From contig NZ_FZTC01000023.1 of assembly GCF_900200035.1 (NCBI RefSeq), forward strand, positions 1-64,000: a DNA stretch of 64,000 bases. Direction: 5' to 3'. Under the pieces are notes generated by a model that worked only from the letters and a program-made list of their open reading frames with translations, had not been told where the DNA came from and searched no databases. Both the position numbers and the translations under genes were made by a program. The stretch's first letter is position 1. Each line of letters begins with the position of its first letter. This DNA is from Klebsiella grimontii. GTDB lineage: Bacteria; Pseudomonadota; Gammaproteobacteria; Enterobacterales; Enterobacteriaceae. Shown piece by piece: positions 27,233-38,726 of this stretch.

Positions 27233-28243
27233 ATGGCGATTTATACCCGAACGGGTGACGCTGGCACCACCTCACTCTTTACCGGCCAGCGGGTGAGCAA
27301 AACCCACCCGCGGGTTGAAGCCTACGGCACGCTGGACGAGCTGAACGCCGCGCTGAGCCTGTGCGCCTGCGCCGCCGCGGATGAAAACCACCGCGCCCTG
27401 CTCGAGGCCATCCAGCAGCAAATTTTCTGGTTTAGCGCCGAGCTGGCCAGCGACAGCGAACGGCCGTCGCCTAAACAGCGCTACATCAGCAGCGAAGAGA
27501 TTTCCGCCCTGGAAGCCGCCATCGATCGGGCCATGGCCCGCGTTGAACCGCTGCACAGCTTTATTTTACCCGGCCGCTGCGAAGCCGCGAGCCGCCTGCA
27601 TTTTGCCCGCACGCTGGCCCGCCGGGCCGAACGCCGCCTGGTGGAGCTGGCGGCGGAAGTCAACGTGCGCCAGGTGCTGATGCGCTACATCAATCGCTTA
27701 TCAGACTGCCTGTACGCCCTGGCCCGCGCCGAAGATAGCGACGCGCACCAGAACAACCTTATCCGTGAAATAAGCCGGCGCTATCTGGCCGCCAGCCAGC
27801 CGAGCCGCAGCAAGGAGACGACGCCCGTGGCCCTCTCATTCCACGATCTACACCAGCTCACCCGCGCCGCCGTCGAGCGCGCGCAGCAGCTACAGGTGCC
27901 GGTGGTGATCAGCATCGTTGACGCCCACGGCACCGAAACCGTGACCTGGCGGATGCCGGACGCCCTGCTGGTCAGCAGCGAACTGGCGCCGAAAAAGGCC
28001 TGGACCGCGGTGGCGATGAAAACGGCGACCCATGAGCTGAACGATGTGGTTCAGCCGGGCGCCGCGCTTTATGGCCTCGAAACGCATTTGCAGGGAAAAG
28101 TGGTCACCTTTGGCGGCGGTTACGCCCTGTGGCGCGACGGCTTATTAATCGGGGGTCTTGGCATCAGCGGCGGCAGCGTTGAGCAGGACATGGACATAGC
28201 ACGGACCGCCATCGCGGCCATTAACGTGGGAACTCATCAATGA
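27233..28243 (+). CDS. pduO: ATP:cob(I)alamin adenosyltransferase PduO
   Basis: Makes adenosylcobalamin from cob(I)alamin for the dehydratase. The 336-residue protein has an N-terminal adenosyltransferase domain (about 1-185) with the ATP-binding start YTRTGDAGTTSLFTG and RCEAASRLHFARTLARRAER. A C-terminal GlcG/HbpS-type domain (about 200-336) of less certain role follows. AAGGAG precedes the ATG. With PduS it forms the cofactor recycling branch. Confidence 0.96.
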   Translation: MAIYTRTGDAGTTSLFTGQRVSKTHPRVEAYGTLDELNAALSLCACAAADENHRALLEAIQQQIFWFSAELASDSERPSPKQRYISSEEISALEAAIDRAMARVEPLHSFILPGRCEAASRLHFARTLARRAERRLVELAAEVNVRQVLMRYINRLSDCLYALARAEDSDAHQNNLIREISRRYLAASQPSRSKETTPVALSFHDLHQLTRAAVERAQQLQVPVVISIVDAHGTETVTWRMPDALLVSSELAPKKAWTAVAMKTATHELNDVVQPGAALYGLETHLQGKVVTFGGGYALWRDGLLIGGLGISGGSVEQDMDIARTAIAAINVGTHQ

Positions 28244-29631
28244 ATACTTCTGAACTCGAAACCCTTATTCGCACCATTCTTAGCGAACAGTTAACCCCGG
28301 CGCAAACGCCGGAGCAGCCGCAGGGCAAAGGGATATTTCAGTCCGTCAGCGAGGCTATCGACGCTGCGCACCAGGCGTTCTTACGTTATCAGCAGTGCCC
28401 GCTGAAAACCCGCAGCGCCATCATCAGCGCAATGCGCCAGGAGCTGACGCCGCTGCTGGCCGCGCTGGCGGAAGAGAGCGCCAATGAAACGGGCATGGGC
28501 AACAAAGAAGACAAATACCTGAAAAACAAGGCTGCGCTGGACAACACCCCCGGCGTGGAAGATCTCACCACCACCGCGCTGACCGGCGACGGCGGAATGG
28601 TGCTGTTTGAATATTCGCCGTTTGGCGTAATCGGGTCGGTCGCGCCGAGCACCAACCCAACGGAGACCATCATCAACAACAGCATCAGCATGCTGGCGGC
28701 GGGCAACAGCGTCTACTTCAGCCCGCATCCGGGGGCGAAAAAGGTCTCACTCAAGCTCATCAGCCTGATTGAAGAGATTGCCTTCCGCTGCTGCGGCATT
28801 CGCAACCTGGTGGTCACCGTGGCGGAACCGACGTTTGAAGCCACCCAGCAGATGATGGCCCATCCGCGCATTGCGGTCCTCGCTATTACCGGCGGCCCCG
28901 GCATTGTGGCAATGGGCATGAAGAGCGGTAAAAAAGTGATTGGCGCCGGCGCGGGCAACCCGCCCTGCATCGTCGATGAAACGGCGGATCTGGTCAAAGC
29001 GGCGGAGGATATCATCAACGGCGCCTCGTTCGATTACAACCTGCCCTGCATTGCCGAGAAGAGCCTGATTGTGGTGGAGAGCGTCGCCGAACGTCTGGTG
29101 CAACAAATGCAAGCCTTCGGCGCGCTGCTGCTGAGCCCGGCCGATACCGATAAACTCCGCGCCGCCTGCCTGCCTGAAGGCCTGGCCAATAAGAAGCTGG
29201 TCGGCAAAAGCCCGTCGGCGATGCTGGAAGCCGCCGGGATCGCCGTTCCGGCGAAAGCGCCGCGCCTGCTGATCGCTATCGTCAACGCTGACGATCCGTG
29301 GGTCACCAGCGAACAGCTGATGCCGATGCTGCCGGTGGTCAAAGTCAGCGATTTCGATAGCGCGCTGGCGCTGGCGCTGAAGGTTGAAGAAGGCCTGCAC
29401 CATACCGCCATTATGCACTCGCAAAACGTCTCGCGCCTGAACCTCGCGGCCCGCACTCTGCAAACCTCGATATTCGTTAAGAACGGCCCCTCTTATGCCG
29501 GGATCGGCGTCGGTGGAGAAGGCTTTACCACCTTTACTATTGCCACGCCAACCGGAGAAGGAACAACCTCGGCGCGCACGTTTGCCCGTTCCCGTCGCTG
29601 CGTGCTGACCAACGGCTTTTCCATTCGCTAA
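28240..29631 (+). CDS. pduP: CoA-acylating propionaldehyde dehydrogenase PduP
   Basis: Oxidises propionaldehyde to propionyl-CoA with NAD+ inside the shell. The 463-residue protein has an N-terminal encapsulation helix ELETLIRTILSEQL, a Rossmann segment near AITGGPGIVAMG and the catalytic Cys at residue 270 in DYNLPCIAEKS. The NADH made here is reoxidised by PduQ. It overlaps pduO by four bases. Confidence 0.97.
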   Translation: MNTSELETLIRTILSEQLTPAQTPEQPQGKGIFQSVSEAIDAAHQAFLRYQQCPLKTRSAIISAMRQELTPLLAALAEESANETGMGNKEDKYLKNKAALDNTPGVEDLTTTALTGDGGMVLFEYSPFGVIGSVAPSTNPTETIINNSISMLAAGNSVYFSPHPGAKKVSLKLISLIEEIAFRCCGIRNLVVTVAEPTFEATQQMMAHPRIAVLAITGGPGIVAMGMKSGKKVIGAGAGNPPCIVDETADLVKAAEDIINGASFDYNLPCIAEKSLIVVESVAERLVQQMQAFGALLLSPADTDKLRAACLPEGLANKKLVGKSPSAMLEAAGIAVPAKAPRLLIAIVNADDPWVTSEQLMPMLPVVKVSDFDSALALALKVEEGLHHTAIMHSQNVSRLNLAARTLQTSIFVKNGPSYAGIGVGGEGFTTFTIATPTGEGTTSARTFARSRRCVLTNGFSIR

Positions 29632-29642
29632 CCGAGGTGGCG

Positions 29643-30755
29643 ATGAAGACTTTCTCACTACAAACGCGGTTGTACAGCGGTCAGGGTAGCCTGGCGGCGC
29701 TCAAGCGCTTTACCAACAAGCACATCTGGATTATCTGCGATGGCTTTCTTGCGCGCTCGCCGCTGCTGGAGACCCTGCGCAACGCGTTGCCCGCAGATAA
29801 CCGCATTAGCGTCTTTAGCGAGATAACCCCGGACCCCACTATCCACACCGTGGTACAGGGCATTGCGCAAATGCAGGCCCTGCAACCGCAGGTGGTCATC
29901 GGCTTCGGCGGCGGATCGGCAATGGATGCGGCGAAAGCTATCGTCTGGTTCAGCCAGCAGAGCGGCATCAGCATCGAAACCTGCGTGGCGATACCGACCA
30001 CCAGCGGTACCGGTTCAGAAGTGACCAGCGCCTGCGTGATTAGCGACCCGGATAAAGGCATCAAGTACCCGCTGTTCAACAACGCGCTGTACCCGGATAT
30101 GGCGATCCTTGACCCGGAACTGGTGGTCAGCGTGCCGCCGCAGATTACGGCCAACACCGGCATGGACGTGTTAACTCACGCGCTGGAGGCGTGGGTCTCT
30201 CCGCACGCCAGCGACTTTACCGACGCGCTGGCGGAAAAAGCCGCCAAACTGGTGTTTCAGTATCTGCCCACGGCGGTGGAAAAAGGCGACTGCGTGGCGA
30301 CGCGCGGGAAAATGCACAACGCCTCGACGCTCGCCGGCATGGCGTTCAGCCAGGCGGGGCTGGGGCTTAACCACGCCATCGCGCACCAGCTTGGCGGACA
30401 GTTTCATCTGCCGCACGGCCTGGCCAACGCGCTGCTGTTAACCACGGTTATCCGCTTTAACGCCGCTGTTCCCCGTGCTGGCAAACGCTACGCGCGGTTG
30501 GCCAAAGCCTGTGGATTTTGCCCGGCAGAGGCCAACGACGTCACGGCGATCAATGCCCTGATCCAGCAAATCGAACGACTCAAGCAACGCTGCGCGCTGC
30601 CTTCGCTGGCGGTGGCGCTGAAAGAAGGACGAACCGCGTTTTCCGCGCGTATTCCGGCCATGGTGCAGGCCGCGCTGGCTGACGTCACGCTACGCACCAA
30701 TCCTCGCCCGGCCAGCGCCGAGGAGATTCGGGAACTGCTGGAGGAACTGCTATGA
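29643..30755 (+). CDS. pduQ: Iron-dependent 1-propanol dehydrogenase PduQ
   Basis: Reduces propionaldehyde to 1-propanol, regenerating NAD+ in the lumen. The protein of 370 residues belongs to the iron-dependent alcohol dehydrogenases. It has GGGSAMDAAKA for NAD binding and metal ligands in TGMDVLTHALEAW and NHAIAHQLGGQFHLPHG. The ATG at 29643 was chosen after CGAGGTGG; the GTG at 29637 lies within that binding site. Confidence 0.96.
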   Translation: MKTFSLQTRLYSGQGSLAALKRFTNKHIWIICDGFLARSPLLETLRNALPADNRISVFSEITPDPTIHTVVQGIAQMQALQPQVVIGFGGGSAMDAAKAIVWFSQQSGISIETCVAIPTTSGTGSEVTSACVISDPDKGIKYPLFNNALYPDMAILDPELVVSVPPQITANTGMDVLTHALEAWVSPHASDFTDALAEKAAKLVFQYLPTAVEKGDCVATRGKMHNASTLAGMAFSQAGLGLNHAIAHQLGGQFHLPHGLANALLLTTVIRFNAAVPRAGKRYARLAKACGFCPAEANDVTAINALIQQIERLKQRCALPSLAVALKEGRTAFSARIPAMVQAALADVTLRTNPRPASAEEIRELLEELL

Positions 30756-32107
30756 GTCGCGCCGTCAACGCTGTTGAAATGGCCCTGAGCGCCGATGACA
30801 TCCGCGAGCGCGTTCGCGCGGCGGGCGTGGTCGGCGCGGGGGGCGCGGGATTTCCCGCCCACGTGAAGCTACAGGCGCAGGTAGAAATTTTCCTGGTCAA
30901 CGCCGCCGAGTGCGAACCGATGCTCAAGGTCGACCAGCAGCTGATGTGGCAGCAGGCTTCGCGCCTTGTCCGCGGCGTGCAGTACGCAATGACGGCAACC
31001 GGCGCGCGCGAAGGGGTGATCGCCCTGAAAGAGAAGTACCGCCGGGCTATCGACGCCCTCACCCCGCTGCTGCCTGCCGGTATCCGCCTGCATATTCTGC
31101 CGGATGTCTATCCGGCGGGCGATGAGGTGCTGACTATCTGGATGGCGACCGGCCGCAGAGTCGCGCCCGCCGCGCTGCCGGCCAGCGTTGGCGTGGTGGT
31201 CAATAACGTACAAACGGTCCTTAACATTGCCCGCGCGGTCGAACAGCAGTTTCCGGTCACCCGCCGAACGCTGACCGTTAACGGCGCAGTCGCCAGGCCG
31301 CTGACCGTCACCGTTCCTATCGGCATGCCGCTGCGCGAAGTGCTGGCATTGGCGGGCGGCGCGACGGTCGACGACCCCGGTTTTATTAACGGCGGCCCGA
31401 TGATGGGCGGGCTGATTACCTCTCTCGATAATCCGGTGACCAAAACCACCGGCGGCCTGCTGGTGCTGCCGAAAAGCCATCCGCTTATTCAGCGGCGGAT
31501 GCAGGATGAGCGCACGGTACTTTCCGTCGCCCGCACCGTCTGCGAGCAGTGCCGACTGTGTACCGATCTCTGCCCGCGACATCTGATCGGCCACGAACTC
31601 TCTCCGCACCTGCTGGTGCGGGCGGTGAACTTTCACCAGGCCGCCACGCCGCAGTTGCTGCTGAGCGCCCTCACCTGCTCGGAATGCAACGTCTGCGAAA
31701 GCGTGGCCTGCCCGGTGGGGATCTCGCCGATGCGCATCAACCGGATGCTGAAACGCGAGCTGCGGGCGCAAAACCAGCGCTACGAAGGGCCGCTCTATCC
31801 GGCCGATGAGATGGCGAAGTATCGCCTGGTGCCGGTGAAGCGGCTGATCGCCAAACTGGGGCTAAGCCCCTGGTATCAGGAGGCGCCGCTGGTGGAAGAC
31901 GAACCGGCGGTCGAAACCGTAACGTTGCCGCTGCGCCAGCATATCGGCGCCAGCGCGGTAGCCAACGTTGCAGTGGGAGAAAGCGTCACGCGCGGGCAAT
32001 GCGTTGCCGATATCCCGGCAGGCGCGTTAGGCGCGCCGATTCACGCCAGCATCGACGGCGTGGTTGCGGCCATCAGCGAACAGGCCATCACGGTGGTAAG
32101 AGGTTAA
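30752..32107 (+). CDS. pduS: Cobalamin reductase PduS
   Basis: Flavoprotein with Fe-S clusters that reduces cob(III) to cob(II) and supplies PduO with reduced cobalamin. The 451-residue protein is RnfC-like. It has a glycine-rich [12 protein letters not shown] loop (about residues 28-39), then two 4Fe-4S cysteine sets, [12 protein letters not shown] and [13 protein letters not shown], near residues 260-320. The C-terminal part resembles a barrel-sandwich domain. It is followed by pduT, whose shell protein can hold an Fe-S cluster. Confidence 0.95.
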   Translation: MSRAVNAVEMALSADDIRERVRAAGVVGAGGAGFPAHVKLQAQVEIFLVNAAECEPMLKVDQQLMWQQASRLVRGVQYAMTATGAREGVIALKEKYRRAIDALTPLLPAGIRLHILPDVYPAGDEVLTIWMATGRRVAPAALPASVGVVVNNVQTVLNIARAVEQQFPVTRRTLTVNGAVARPLTVTVPIGMPLREVLALAGGATVDDPGFINGGPMMGGLITSLDNPVTKTTGGLLVLPKSHPLIQRRMQDERTVLSVARTVCEQCRLCTDLCPRHLIGHELSPHLLVRAVNFHQAATPQLLLSALTCSECNVCESVACPVGISPMRINRMLKRELRAQNQRYEGPLYPADEMAKYRLVPVKRLIAKLGLSPWYQEAPLVEDEPAVETVTLPLRQHIGASAVANVAVGESVTRGQCVADIPAGALGAPIHASIDGVVAAISEQAITVVRG

Positions 32108-32109
32108 CC

Positions 32110-32664
32110 ATGTCTCAGGCTATAGGAATTTTAGAACTCACCAGCATTGCCAAAGGAATGGAGCTCGGCGATGCGATGCTGAAAAGCGCCAACGTCAATC
32201 TGCTGGTCAGCAAGACTATCTGTCCGGGTAAGTTTTTGCTGATGCTCGGCGGGGATATCGGCGCTATCCAACAGGCCATTGAAACCGGCGCGTCGCAGGC
32301 CGGCGAAATGCTCGTCGACAGCCTGGTGCTGGCGAATATTCACCCCAGCGTACTGCCGGCCATCAGCGGCCTGAACAGCGTGGACAAGCGCCAGGCGGTC
32401 GGCATCGTTGAAACCTGGAGCGTTGCGGCCTGCATCAGCGCCGCCGATCGGGCGGTAAAAGGCTCAAACGTCACCCTGGTGCGGGTGCATATGGCCTTCG
32501 GCATCGGCGGTAAATGCTACATGGTGGTGGCGGGCGACGTTTCCGACGTCAATAACGCGGTTACGGTCGCCAGCGAAAGCGCGGGCGAAAAAGGGCTGCT
32601 GGTTTATCGTTCGGTGATCCCGCGCCCGCATGAAGCGATGTGGCGACAGATGGTGGAGGGATAA
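32110..32664 (+). CDS. pduT: Microcompartment shell trimer PduT (Fe-S type)
   Basis: Shell protein of 184 residues with two BMC domains. Cys38 (SKTICPGKF), which in Salmonella PduT supplies the ligands for a 4Fe-4S cluster at the trimer pore, is present. The cluster may pass electrons across the shell. I placed the start at ATG 32110 ([10 protein letters not shown]), two bases after the pduS stop; the longer upstream frame lies within pduS. Confidence 0.96.
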   Translation: MSQAIGILELTSIAKGMELGDAMLKSANVNLLVSKTICPGKFLLMLGGDIGAIQQAIETGASQAGEMLVDSLVLANIHPSVLPAISGLNSVDKRQAVGIVETWSVAACISAADRAVKGSNVTLVRVHMAFGIGGKCYMVVAGDVSDVNNAVTVASESAGEKGLLVYRSVIPRPHEAMWRQMVEG

Positions 32665-33014
32665 TGGAAAGACAGCCGACAACGGATCGCATGATTCAGG
32701 AGTACGTGCCGGGGAAACAGGTCACCCTCGCGCACCTGATTGCCAACCCAGGGAAAGATCTCTTTAAGAAGCTCGGTCTGCAGGATGCGGTTTCCGCCAT
32801 TGGCATCCTCACCATTACCCCCAGCGAGGCGTCGATTATCGCCTGCGATATCGCCACCAAATCCGGCGCGGTGGAGATCGGTTTTCTCGACCGTTTTACC
32901 GGCGCCGTGGTGCTGACCGGCGACGTTTCCGCCGTGGAATATGCCCTCAAGCAGGTGACGCGCACCCTGGGCGAGATGATGCAGTTTACTACCTGCTCAA
33001 TAACCCGGACGTAG
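32664..33014 (+). CDS. pduU: Microcompartment shell protein PduU
   Basis: BMC protein of 116 residues with a permuted fold and an N-terminal extension ([19 protein letters not shown]) that forms a small beta-barrel over the pore in the Salmonella structure. The start shares a base with the pduT stop (TAATG). As far as I can recall, the protein is virtually identical to the Salmonella one. Confidence 0.96.
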   Translation: MERQPTTDRMIQEYVPGKQVTLAHLIANPGKDLFKKLGLQDAVSAIGILTITPSEASIIACDIATKSGAVEIGFLDRFTGAVVLTGDVSAVEYALKQVTRTLGEMMQFTTCSITRT

Positions 33015-33018
33015 CGCG

Positions 33019-34670
<1,652 letters not shown>

Positions 34671-34761
34671 TTTCGCCGCCCGGCAAGTTGCGGTGAATCA
34701 TGGTAATAGCGGGATCGGCATGACACTATGCGCCCTGGAAACCTGAGCAATAGGTGAATAT
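34671..34761 (+). other. pduW-pduX gap
   Basis: A gap of 91 bases in an otherwise tightly packed operon. An AGGTGA ribosome binding site lies 5 bases before the pduX GTG. No clear terminator is present. A promoter of its own for pduX is possible but I could not identify one. Confidence 0.4.
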
Positions 34762-35628
34762 GTGGCCGTAGCGCAATGCCCCGCCTCCTGTGGGGAACTC
34801 ATCCAGGGCTGGATCCTCGGCAGCGAGAAGCTGGTCTCCTGCCCCGTTGACTGGTACAGCACCGTCGAGGTGGACTACGGTTCGCCTCGCGCAGATGAAC
34901 GCCCGCTGTCGCGGGCGATGGTCGACCGGCTGCTGGGCTACTGGCGCTATCCGGCGGAGCTAGGCAAAGAGATTCGGATCGATATTTGCTCCACGATTCC
35001 GGTCGCCAAAGGGATGGCCAGCAGCACCGCGGATATCGCCGCGACGGCGGTGGCCACCGCGCATCATCTCGGCCATCCGCTGGATGAAACCACCCTCGCC
35101 CGGCTCTGCGTTTCCCTGGAGCCCACCGACAGCACCCTGTTCCGCCAGTTGACGCTATTCGATCACAATACCGCCGCCACGCAAATTACCTGCGGCTGCC
35201 AGCCTCAGCTCGATCTGCTGGTGCTGGAAAGCCCCGCCACGCTGCTGACCACCGATTACCACCGCCTTCCCCGTCTTGAAAAGCTGCACGCCCATTCCGC
35301 CGCGCTGCATCAGGCCTGGGAGAAAGTTCAGCAGGCCTGTCAGACCAATGACCCCCGACGGATGGGCGAGGCGGCGACGCTTAGCGCCATCGCCAGCCAG
35401 CATCTGCTGCCGAAGCCGGGGTTTGATACGCTGCGGGCGCTGGTGGAAGAGTGCGATTTATACGGCATTAACGTGGCGCACAGCGGCAGCGTGGTCGGCC
35501 TGATGCTCGACCGCCAGCGTCACGATATTGAGTATTTGCAGCGGCGGCTGCAGGAAACGAGGCTTAGCGAGCTCTGGCCCCGGCAGCATCTGCTGCGCAT
35601 GGTGCAGGGCGGCGTCGAACTGCGCTAA
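34762..35628 (+). CDS. pduX: L-threonine kinase PduX
   Basis: GHMP-family kinase that makes L-threonine-O-3-phosphate for the B12 aminopropanol linker. The 288-residue protein has the ATP-binding motif IPVAKGMASSTADIAATA (about residues 78-95) and NVAHSGSVVGLMLD near the C-terminus. GTG 34762 is the only plausible start: an in-frame TGA lies at 34744. Salmonella PduX has about 12 more N-terminal residues. It converges with cobD, whose enzyme uses its product. Confidence 0.94.
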   Translation: MAVAQCPASCGELIQGWILGSEKLVSCPVDWYSTVEVDYGSPRADERPLSRAMVDRLLGYWRYPAELGKEIRIDICSTIPVAKGMASSTADIAATAVATAHHLGHPLDETTLARLCVSLEPTDSTLFRQLTLFDHNTAATQITCGCQPQLDLLVLESPATLLTTDYHRLPRLEKLHAHSAALHQAWEKVQQACQTNDPRRMGEAATLSAIASQHLLPKPGFDTLRALVEECDLYGINVAHSGSVVGLMLDRQRHDIEYLQRRLQETRLSELWPRQHLLRMVQGGVELR

Positions 35629-35642
35629 CTCTGCCGCAGCCA

Positions 35643-36113
35643 TACCTCCCCGGAGGCGGCGCTGCGCGCCTGTCCGGGCTACCGGTCCGCAGAAGACGGT
35701 AAACCGTAGCCCGGCTAAGCGCAGCGCGAGCCGGGGAGAAGCCGTACCGATGCATTAATCCCGCCGCATTCCCCGGGTTGCGGCGCTGCGCGCCTTATCC
35801 GGGCTACCGCTCCGCAGTCGGCGGTAAACCGTAGCCCGGCTAAGCGCAGCGCGAGCCGGGAGAAGCCGTACCGATGCATTAGTCCCGACGCATTCCCCGG
35901 AGGCGATGCTTGCGCATCTGTCCGGGCTACCGGTCCGCAGACGGCTGTAAACCCGTAGCCCGGTTAAGCGCAGCGCGAGCCGGGGAGAAGCCGCACCGAT
36001 GCATTAATCCCGGCGCGTTCCCCGGAGGCGATGCTTGCGCATCTGTCCGGGCTACCGGTCCGCAGACGACGGTGAACCCGTAGCCCGGTCAGCGCAGCGC
36101 TACCGGGAAGAAC
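35643..36113. repeat. Four tandem REP/BIME-type units of about 124 bp
   Basis: The 520-base gap between pduX and cobD is filled by four units starting near 35643, 35767, 35891 and 36016. Each has a forward arm like CCCCGGAGGCG...TCCGGGCTAC, a spacer CGGTCCGCAGACGG, an inverted arm GTAGCCCGG-TAAGCGCAGCGCGAGCCGGGG and a linker GAAGCCGTACCGATGCATTA. The units differ by scattered substitutions, and the last is shorter. They may terminate transcription from both sides or protect mRNA 3' ends. No gene is seen here. Confidence 0.9.
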
Positions 36114-36148
36114 TGCAGACGAACAATGGCGGCAGACGCTCGGAACAT

Positions 36149-37228
36149 CTACCCGTTAAAAACCCGCCTGAAAGCCGTCAGCAGCTGCGTATTCTCCTGC
36201 TGGCTGCGGATCGCGACGCGGAAGTAGCGCCCGTCAAGCCCCGGGTAGTTGGCGCAGCTGCGGATCAGGATGCGCTGTTGCAGCATTGCGTATTGCAGAT
36301 CCAGATCCGGCACCTCGCAGCGCAGAAACAGATAATTTGCCTGCCCGGGATAGACCGTCAGACCGGGAACGTGGCGCAGCTGATGGTAAAAGCGCTGCCC
36401 CTCTTCCGCCAGCCACCGCCAGGTTTTCTTCTGATAGACGCTATCCTGGAGAATGATTTCCCCCGCCAGCGCGGCAAAGGCGTTGATTGACCACGGCATC
36501 TGGCGCTCGCGCATTCGCGCTACCGCCCGCGCATCGCCATTGACCAGATACCCAAGGCGCAGACCGGGAATAGCATAAAACTTAGTCAGCGAACGCAGCA
36601 CCCACACGTGCGGATTGTGGCTCAGTAGCGGAATAAATCCTGTCTCATCGGGGATAAAATCGATAAACGCTTCATCGAGAATCAGGGCGATTCCCAGCGA
36701 CTTACAGCGTTCAGCAATCAGTTTCAGCAGACGGCGCTCGGGCAGCAGACCGGTTGGGTTGTTCGGGGTGCAGAGAAACAAACAGTCCAGATCCGGCGTC
36801 AGAGCGTCGAGAATCGTTCCGGTGAGCTGCCAGCCATCCTCTTCACGCAGCAGAAACTCCCGCACCGTGCAGTCCACCGACTGCAGCGCCCGGCGGTATT
36901 CGGCAAAGCCGGGGGTGACGATCATCGCCTGGCGCGGCTTCAGGCCCTGAACCAGCGTAAAGATCGCTTCGGTTTCGCCGTTTCCGGCGAGGATCCACGA
37001 GGCGGGGATGTGATGGTGTTCCGCCAGCGCGAGGTGCAGCTGCTGATACTCAACGTCAGGATAGCGTTCGGCGCAGGCCATATTGTCGATGATGGCGCGC
37101 TTTAAGCTTTCCGGCATCCCCAGCGGATTGATATTGGCGCTAAAATCCAGCAGCTGTTCCGCACAGATGCCCAATAGCGCGGCGGCCTCGCGGATATTGC
37201 CGCCGTGGGCGCTCTTCAGTAGAGCCAT
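36149..37228 (-). CDS. cobD: L-threonine-O-3-phosphate decarboxylase CobD
   Basis: PLP enzyme that makes (R)-1-amino-2-propanol phosphate, the linker that CbiB attaches to cobyric acid. The 359-residue protein has the aminotransferase class I/II fold: [32 protein letters not shown] and the PLP lysine Lys216 in [11 protein letters not shown]. In Salmonella cobD lies away from the cob-pdu locus; here it faces pduX across the repeat array. Confidence 0.95.
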   Translation of the reverse strand: MALLKSAHGGNIREAAALLGICAEQLLDFSANINPLGMPESLKRAIIDNMACAERYPDVEYQQLHLALAEHHHIPASWILAGNGETEAIFTLVQGLKPRQAMIVTPGFAEYRRALQSVDCTVREFLLREEDGWQLTGTILDALTPDLDCLFLCTPNNPTGLLPERRLLKLIAERCKSLGIALILDEAFIDFIPDETGFIPLLSHNPHVWVLRSLTKFYAIPGLRLGYLVNGDARAVARMRERQMPWSINAFAALAGEIILQDSVYQKKTWRWLAEEGQRFYHQLRHVPGLTVYPGQANYLFLRCEVPDLDLQYAMLQQRILIRSCANYPGLDGRYFRVAIRSQQENTQLLTAFRRVFNG

Positions 37229-37245
37229 GTACCTTTCCTGTTGCG

Positions 37246-38499
37246 TTACCCTCGCCTTGCCAGCGTCGCGCCGTCGGCGAAGTAGGCTTTAATCCCTGCC
37301 AGAATCGACTCTGCTACTTCCTGCTGGAATTTCGCCGTTTTCAATTTACGCTCTTCTTCGACATTACTGATAAACGCGGTTTCCACCAGAATCGATGGAA
37401 TATCCGGCGCCTTCAGCACCGCGAAGCCCGCCTGCTCAACCCGATTCTTGTGCAGGTTATTAATGTTGCCCATCTTTTCCAGCACCGCCTTGCCGAACTT
37501 CAGGCTGTCGGCGATGGTCAGCGACTGCACCATGTCGAACATCGTGTGGTCGACGTAGCGGTCGCCGCTTTTGCTGACGCCGCCGATCAGATCCGAGGCG
37601 TTCTGGGTCTGCGCCAGATACTTAGCCGCGGTACTGGTGGCCCCTTTGGTTGACAGGGCAAACACCGACGATCCGCTGGGCTGACGGCTGGTAAAGGCAT
37701 CGGCGTGAATAGAGACAAACAGGTCGGCGCGCTGCTTCTGCGCCTTGGCGACGCGGACCTTCAGCGGGATAAAAACGTCCTCGTTGCGGGTCATATAGAC
37801 CTTCATATTACCCTCTTTCTCGATCAGCGCGCGCAGCCGTCGGGCAATCTGCAGCACCACGTCTTTCTCGCGGGTGCGGTATTTCCCCACCGCGCCGGAG
37901 TCTTCGCCGCCGTGGCCGGGATCGAGCATGATAACAATGGGCCGATCGCGCCCGGCTTTACCCGGTTTCGGCCCGCTCTCCGCCGGCGGAACCTGCCGCT
38001 GAAGATCGCCTTTGTTGTAATCTTCAAGCAGCGCCAGCAGCGGATCCTGTACGTCGGTGGCGTTAGCGGGATAGAGGTCCATAACCAGACGCTCTTTAAA
38101 CCCGGCGACCGGAGCCAGCGCGAACAGCTGCGGTTTCACATTCTGTTTTAGCTCAAACACCATGCGCACGGTTTGCGGATCGAATTGCCCCACGCGGGCG
38201 GATTGAATATAGGGGTCGTCGCCGCGAATCTGCCCCCCCATGCCTTTAAGTACGGAGTTGAGATTAACCCCTTCCAGATCCACCACCAGCCGTTCAGGAT
38301 TGCTGAGCGCAAACTGCCGATATTTCAGGATATGGTTGGACTCCACGGTCACGCGGGTGTAGGTCGACGATGGCCAGACGCGTACGGCAACCACCTGCGC
38401 CGCGGCAGCCAGGCCAACCGGGCTCACACTCATTAACCACATGGCGCCCGCCCCTTGTAAAAAACGGCGGCGGCTTAATCCTGACTTGTATCCCGACAT
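37246..38499 (-). CDS. amiC: N-acetylmuramoyl-L-alanine amidase AmiC
   Basis: Periplasmic zinc amidase that cleaves septal peptidoglycan during cell separation. The 417-residue protein has a twin-arginine signal ([16 protein letters not shown], about residues 9-24), an AMIN domain (about 35-150) that directs it to the septum, a Pro-rich linker and a catalytic amidase_3 domain starting at [18 protein letters not shown]. In E. coli it lies next to the metZWV tRNAs; here the cob-pdu block separates them. Confidence 0.97.
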   Translation of the reverse strand: MSGYKSGLSRRRFLQGAGAMWLMSVSPVGLAAAAQVVAVRVWPSSTYTRVTVESNHILKYRQFALSNPERLVVDLEGVNLNSVLKGMGGQIRGDDPYIQSARVGQFDPQTVRMVFELKQNVKPQLFALAPVAGFKERLVMDLYPANATDVQDPLLALLEDYNKGDLQRQVPPAESGPKPGKAGRDRPIVIMLDPGHGGEDSGAVGKYRTREKDVVLQIARRLRALIEKEGNMKVYMTRNEDVFIPLKVRVAKAQKQRADLFVSIHADAFTSRQPSGSSVFALSTKGATSTAAKYLAQTQNASDLIGGVSKSGDRYVDHTMFDMVQSLTIADSLKFGKAVLEKMGNINNLHKNRVEQAGFAVLKAPDIPSILVETAFISNVEEERKLKTAKFQQEVAESILAGIKAYFADGATLARRG

Positions 38500-38726
38500 G
38501 CCACTCCCAAGCAGTAAGAAATCATTCGTATTGAAAACAAACAGATTGACCGGAAACTTTAACGAAAGGCGTATAACCTGTCATCAATAAAAGGGTAAAC
38601 AATCTTTGACACCCTGATTTGGCTCACACCTTTTTCCTGGCTCCGCCCAAAATTGGGGCTTGCGTTTGCCGGTAAAACAGAATAAAAATACAGTAATTAC
38701 GAATAATCATGCATTGAGGTTGTGTC
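38500..38726. promoter_or_regulatory. Divergent amiC-argA promoter region
   Basis: The 227-base gap carries the start signals for amiC (minus) and argA (plus). The argA-proximal part has two ARG boxes, listed separately. TTGACA at 38607 is a possible -35 element, but a matching -10 is not clear. Confidence 0.5.
38680..38713 (+). promoter_or_regulatory. Two ArgR-binding ARG boxes upstream of argA
   Basis: GAATAAAAATACA (38680-38692) and GAATAATCATGCA (38701-38713) match the ARG box core GAATAATTATTCA at 10 and 11 of 13 positions. Their 21-base centre spacing is the normal arrangement for an ArgR hexamer. Arginine with ArgR should repress argA. Confidence 0.75.

Noticed and set aside
34693-34735. 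Sigma-54-like promoter before pduX
   Set aside because: CGGCATGACACTATGC only partly matches the consensus and the -12 element does not fit at normal spacing.
35643-36113. Array at first sight like a CRISPR
   Set aside because: The repeated unit is the whole 124 bp, with no unique spacers and no cas genes. It is a REP/BIME tandem array.
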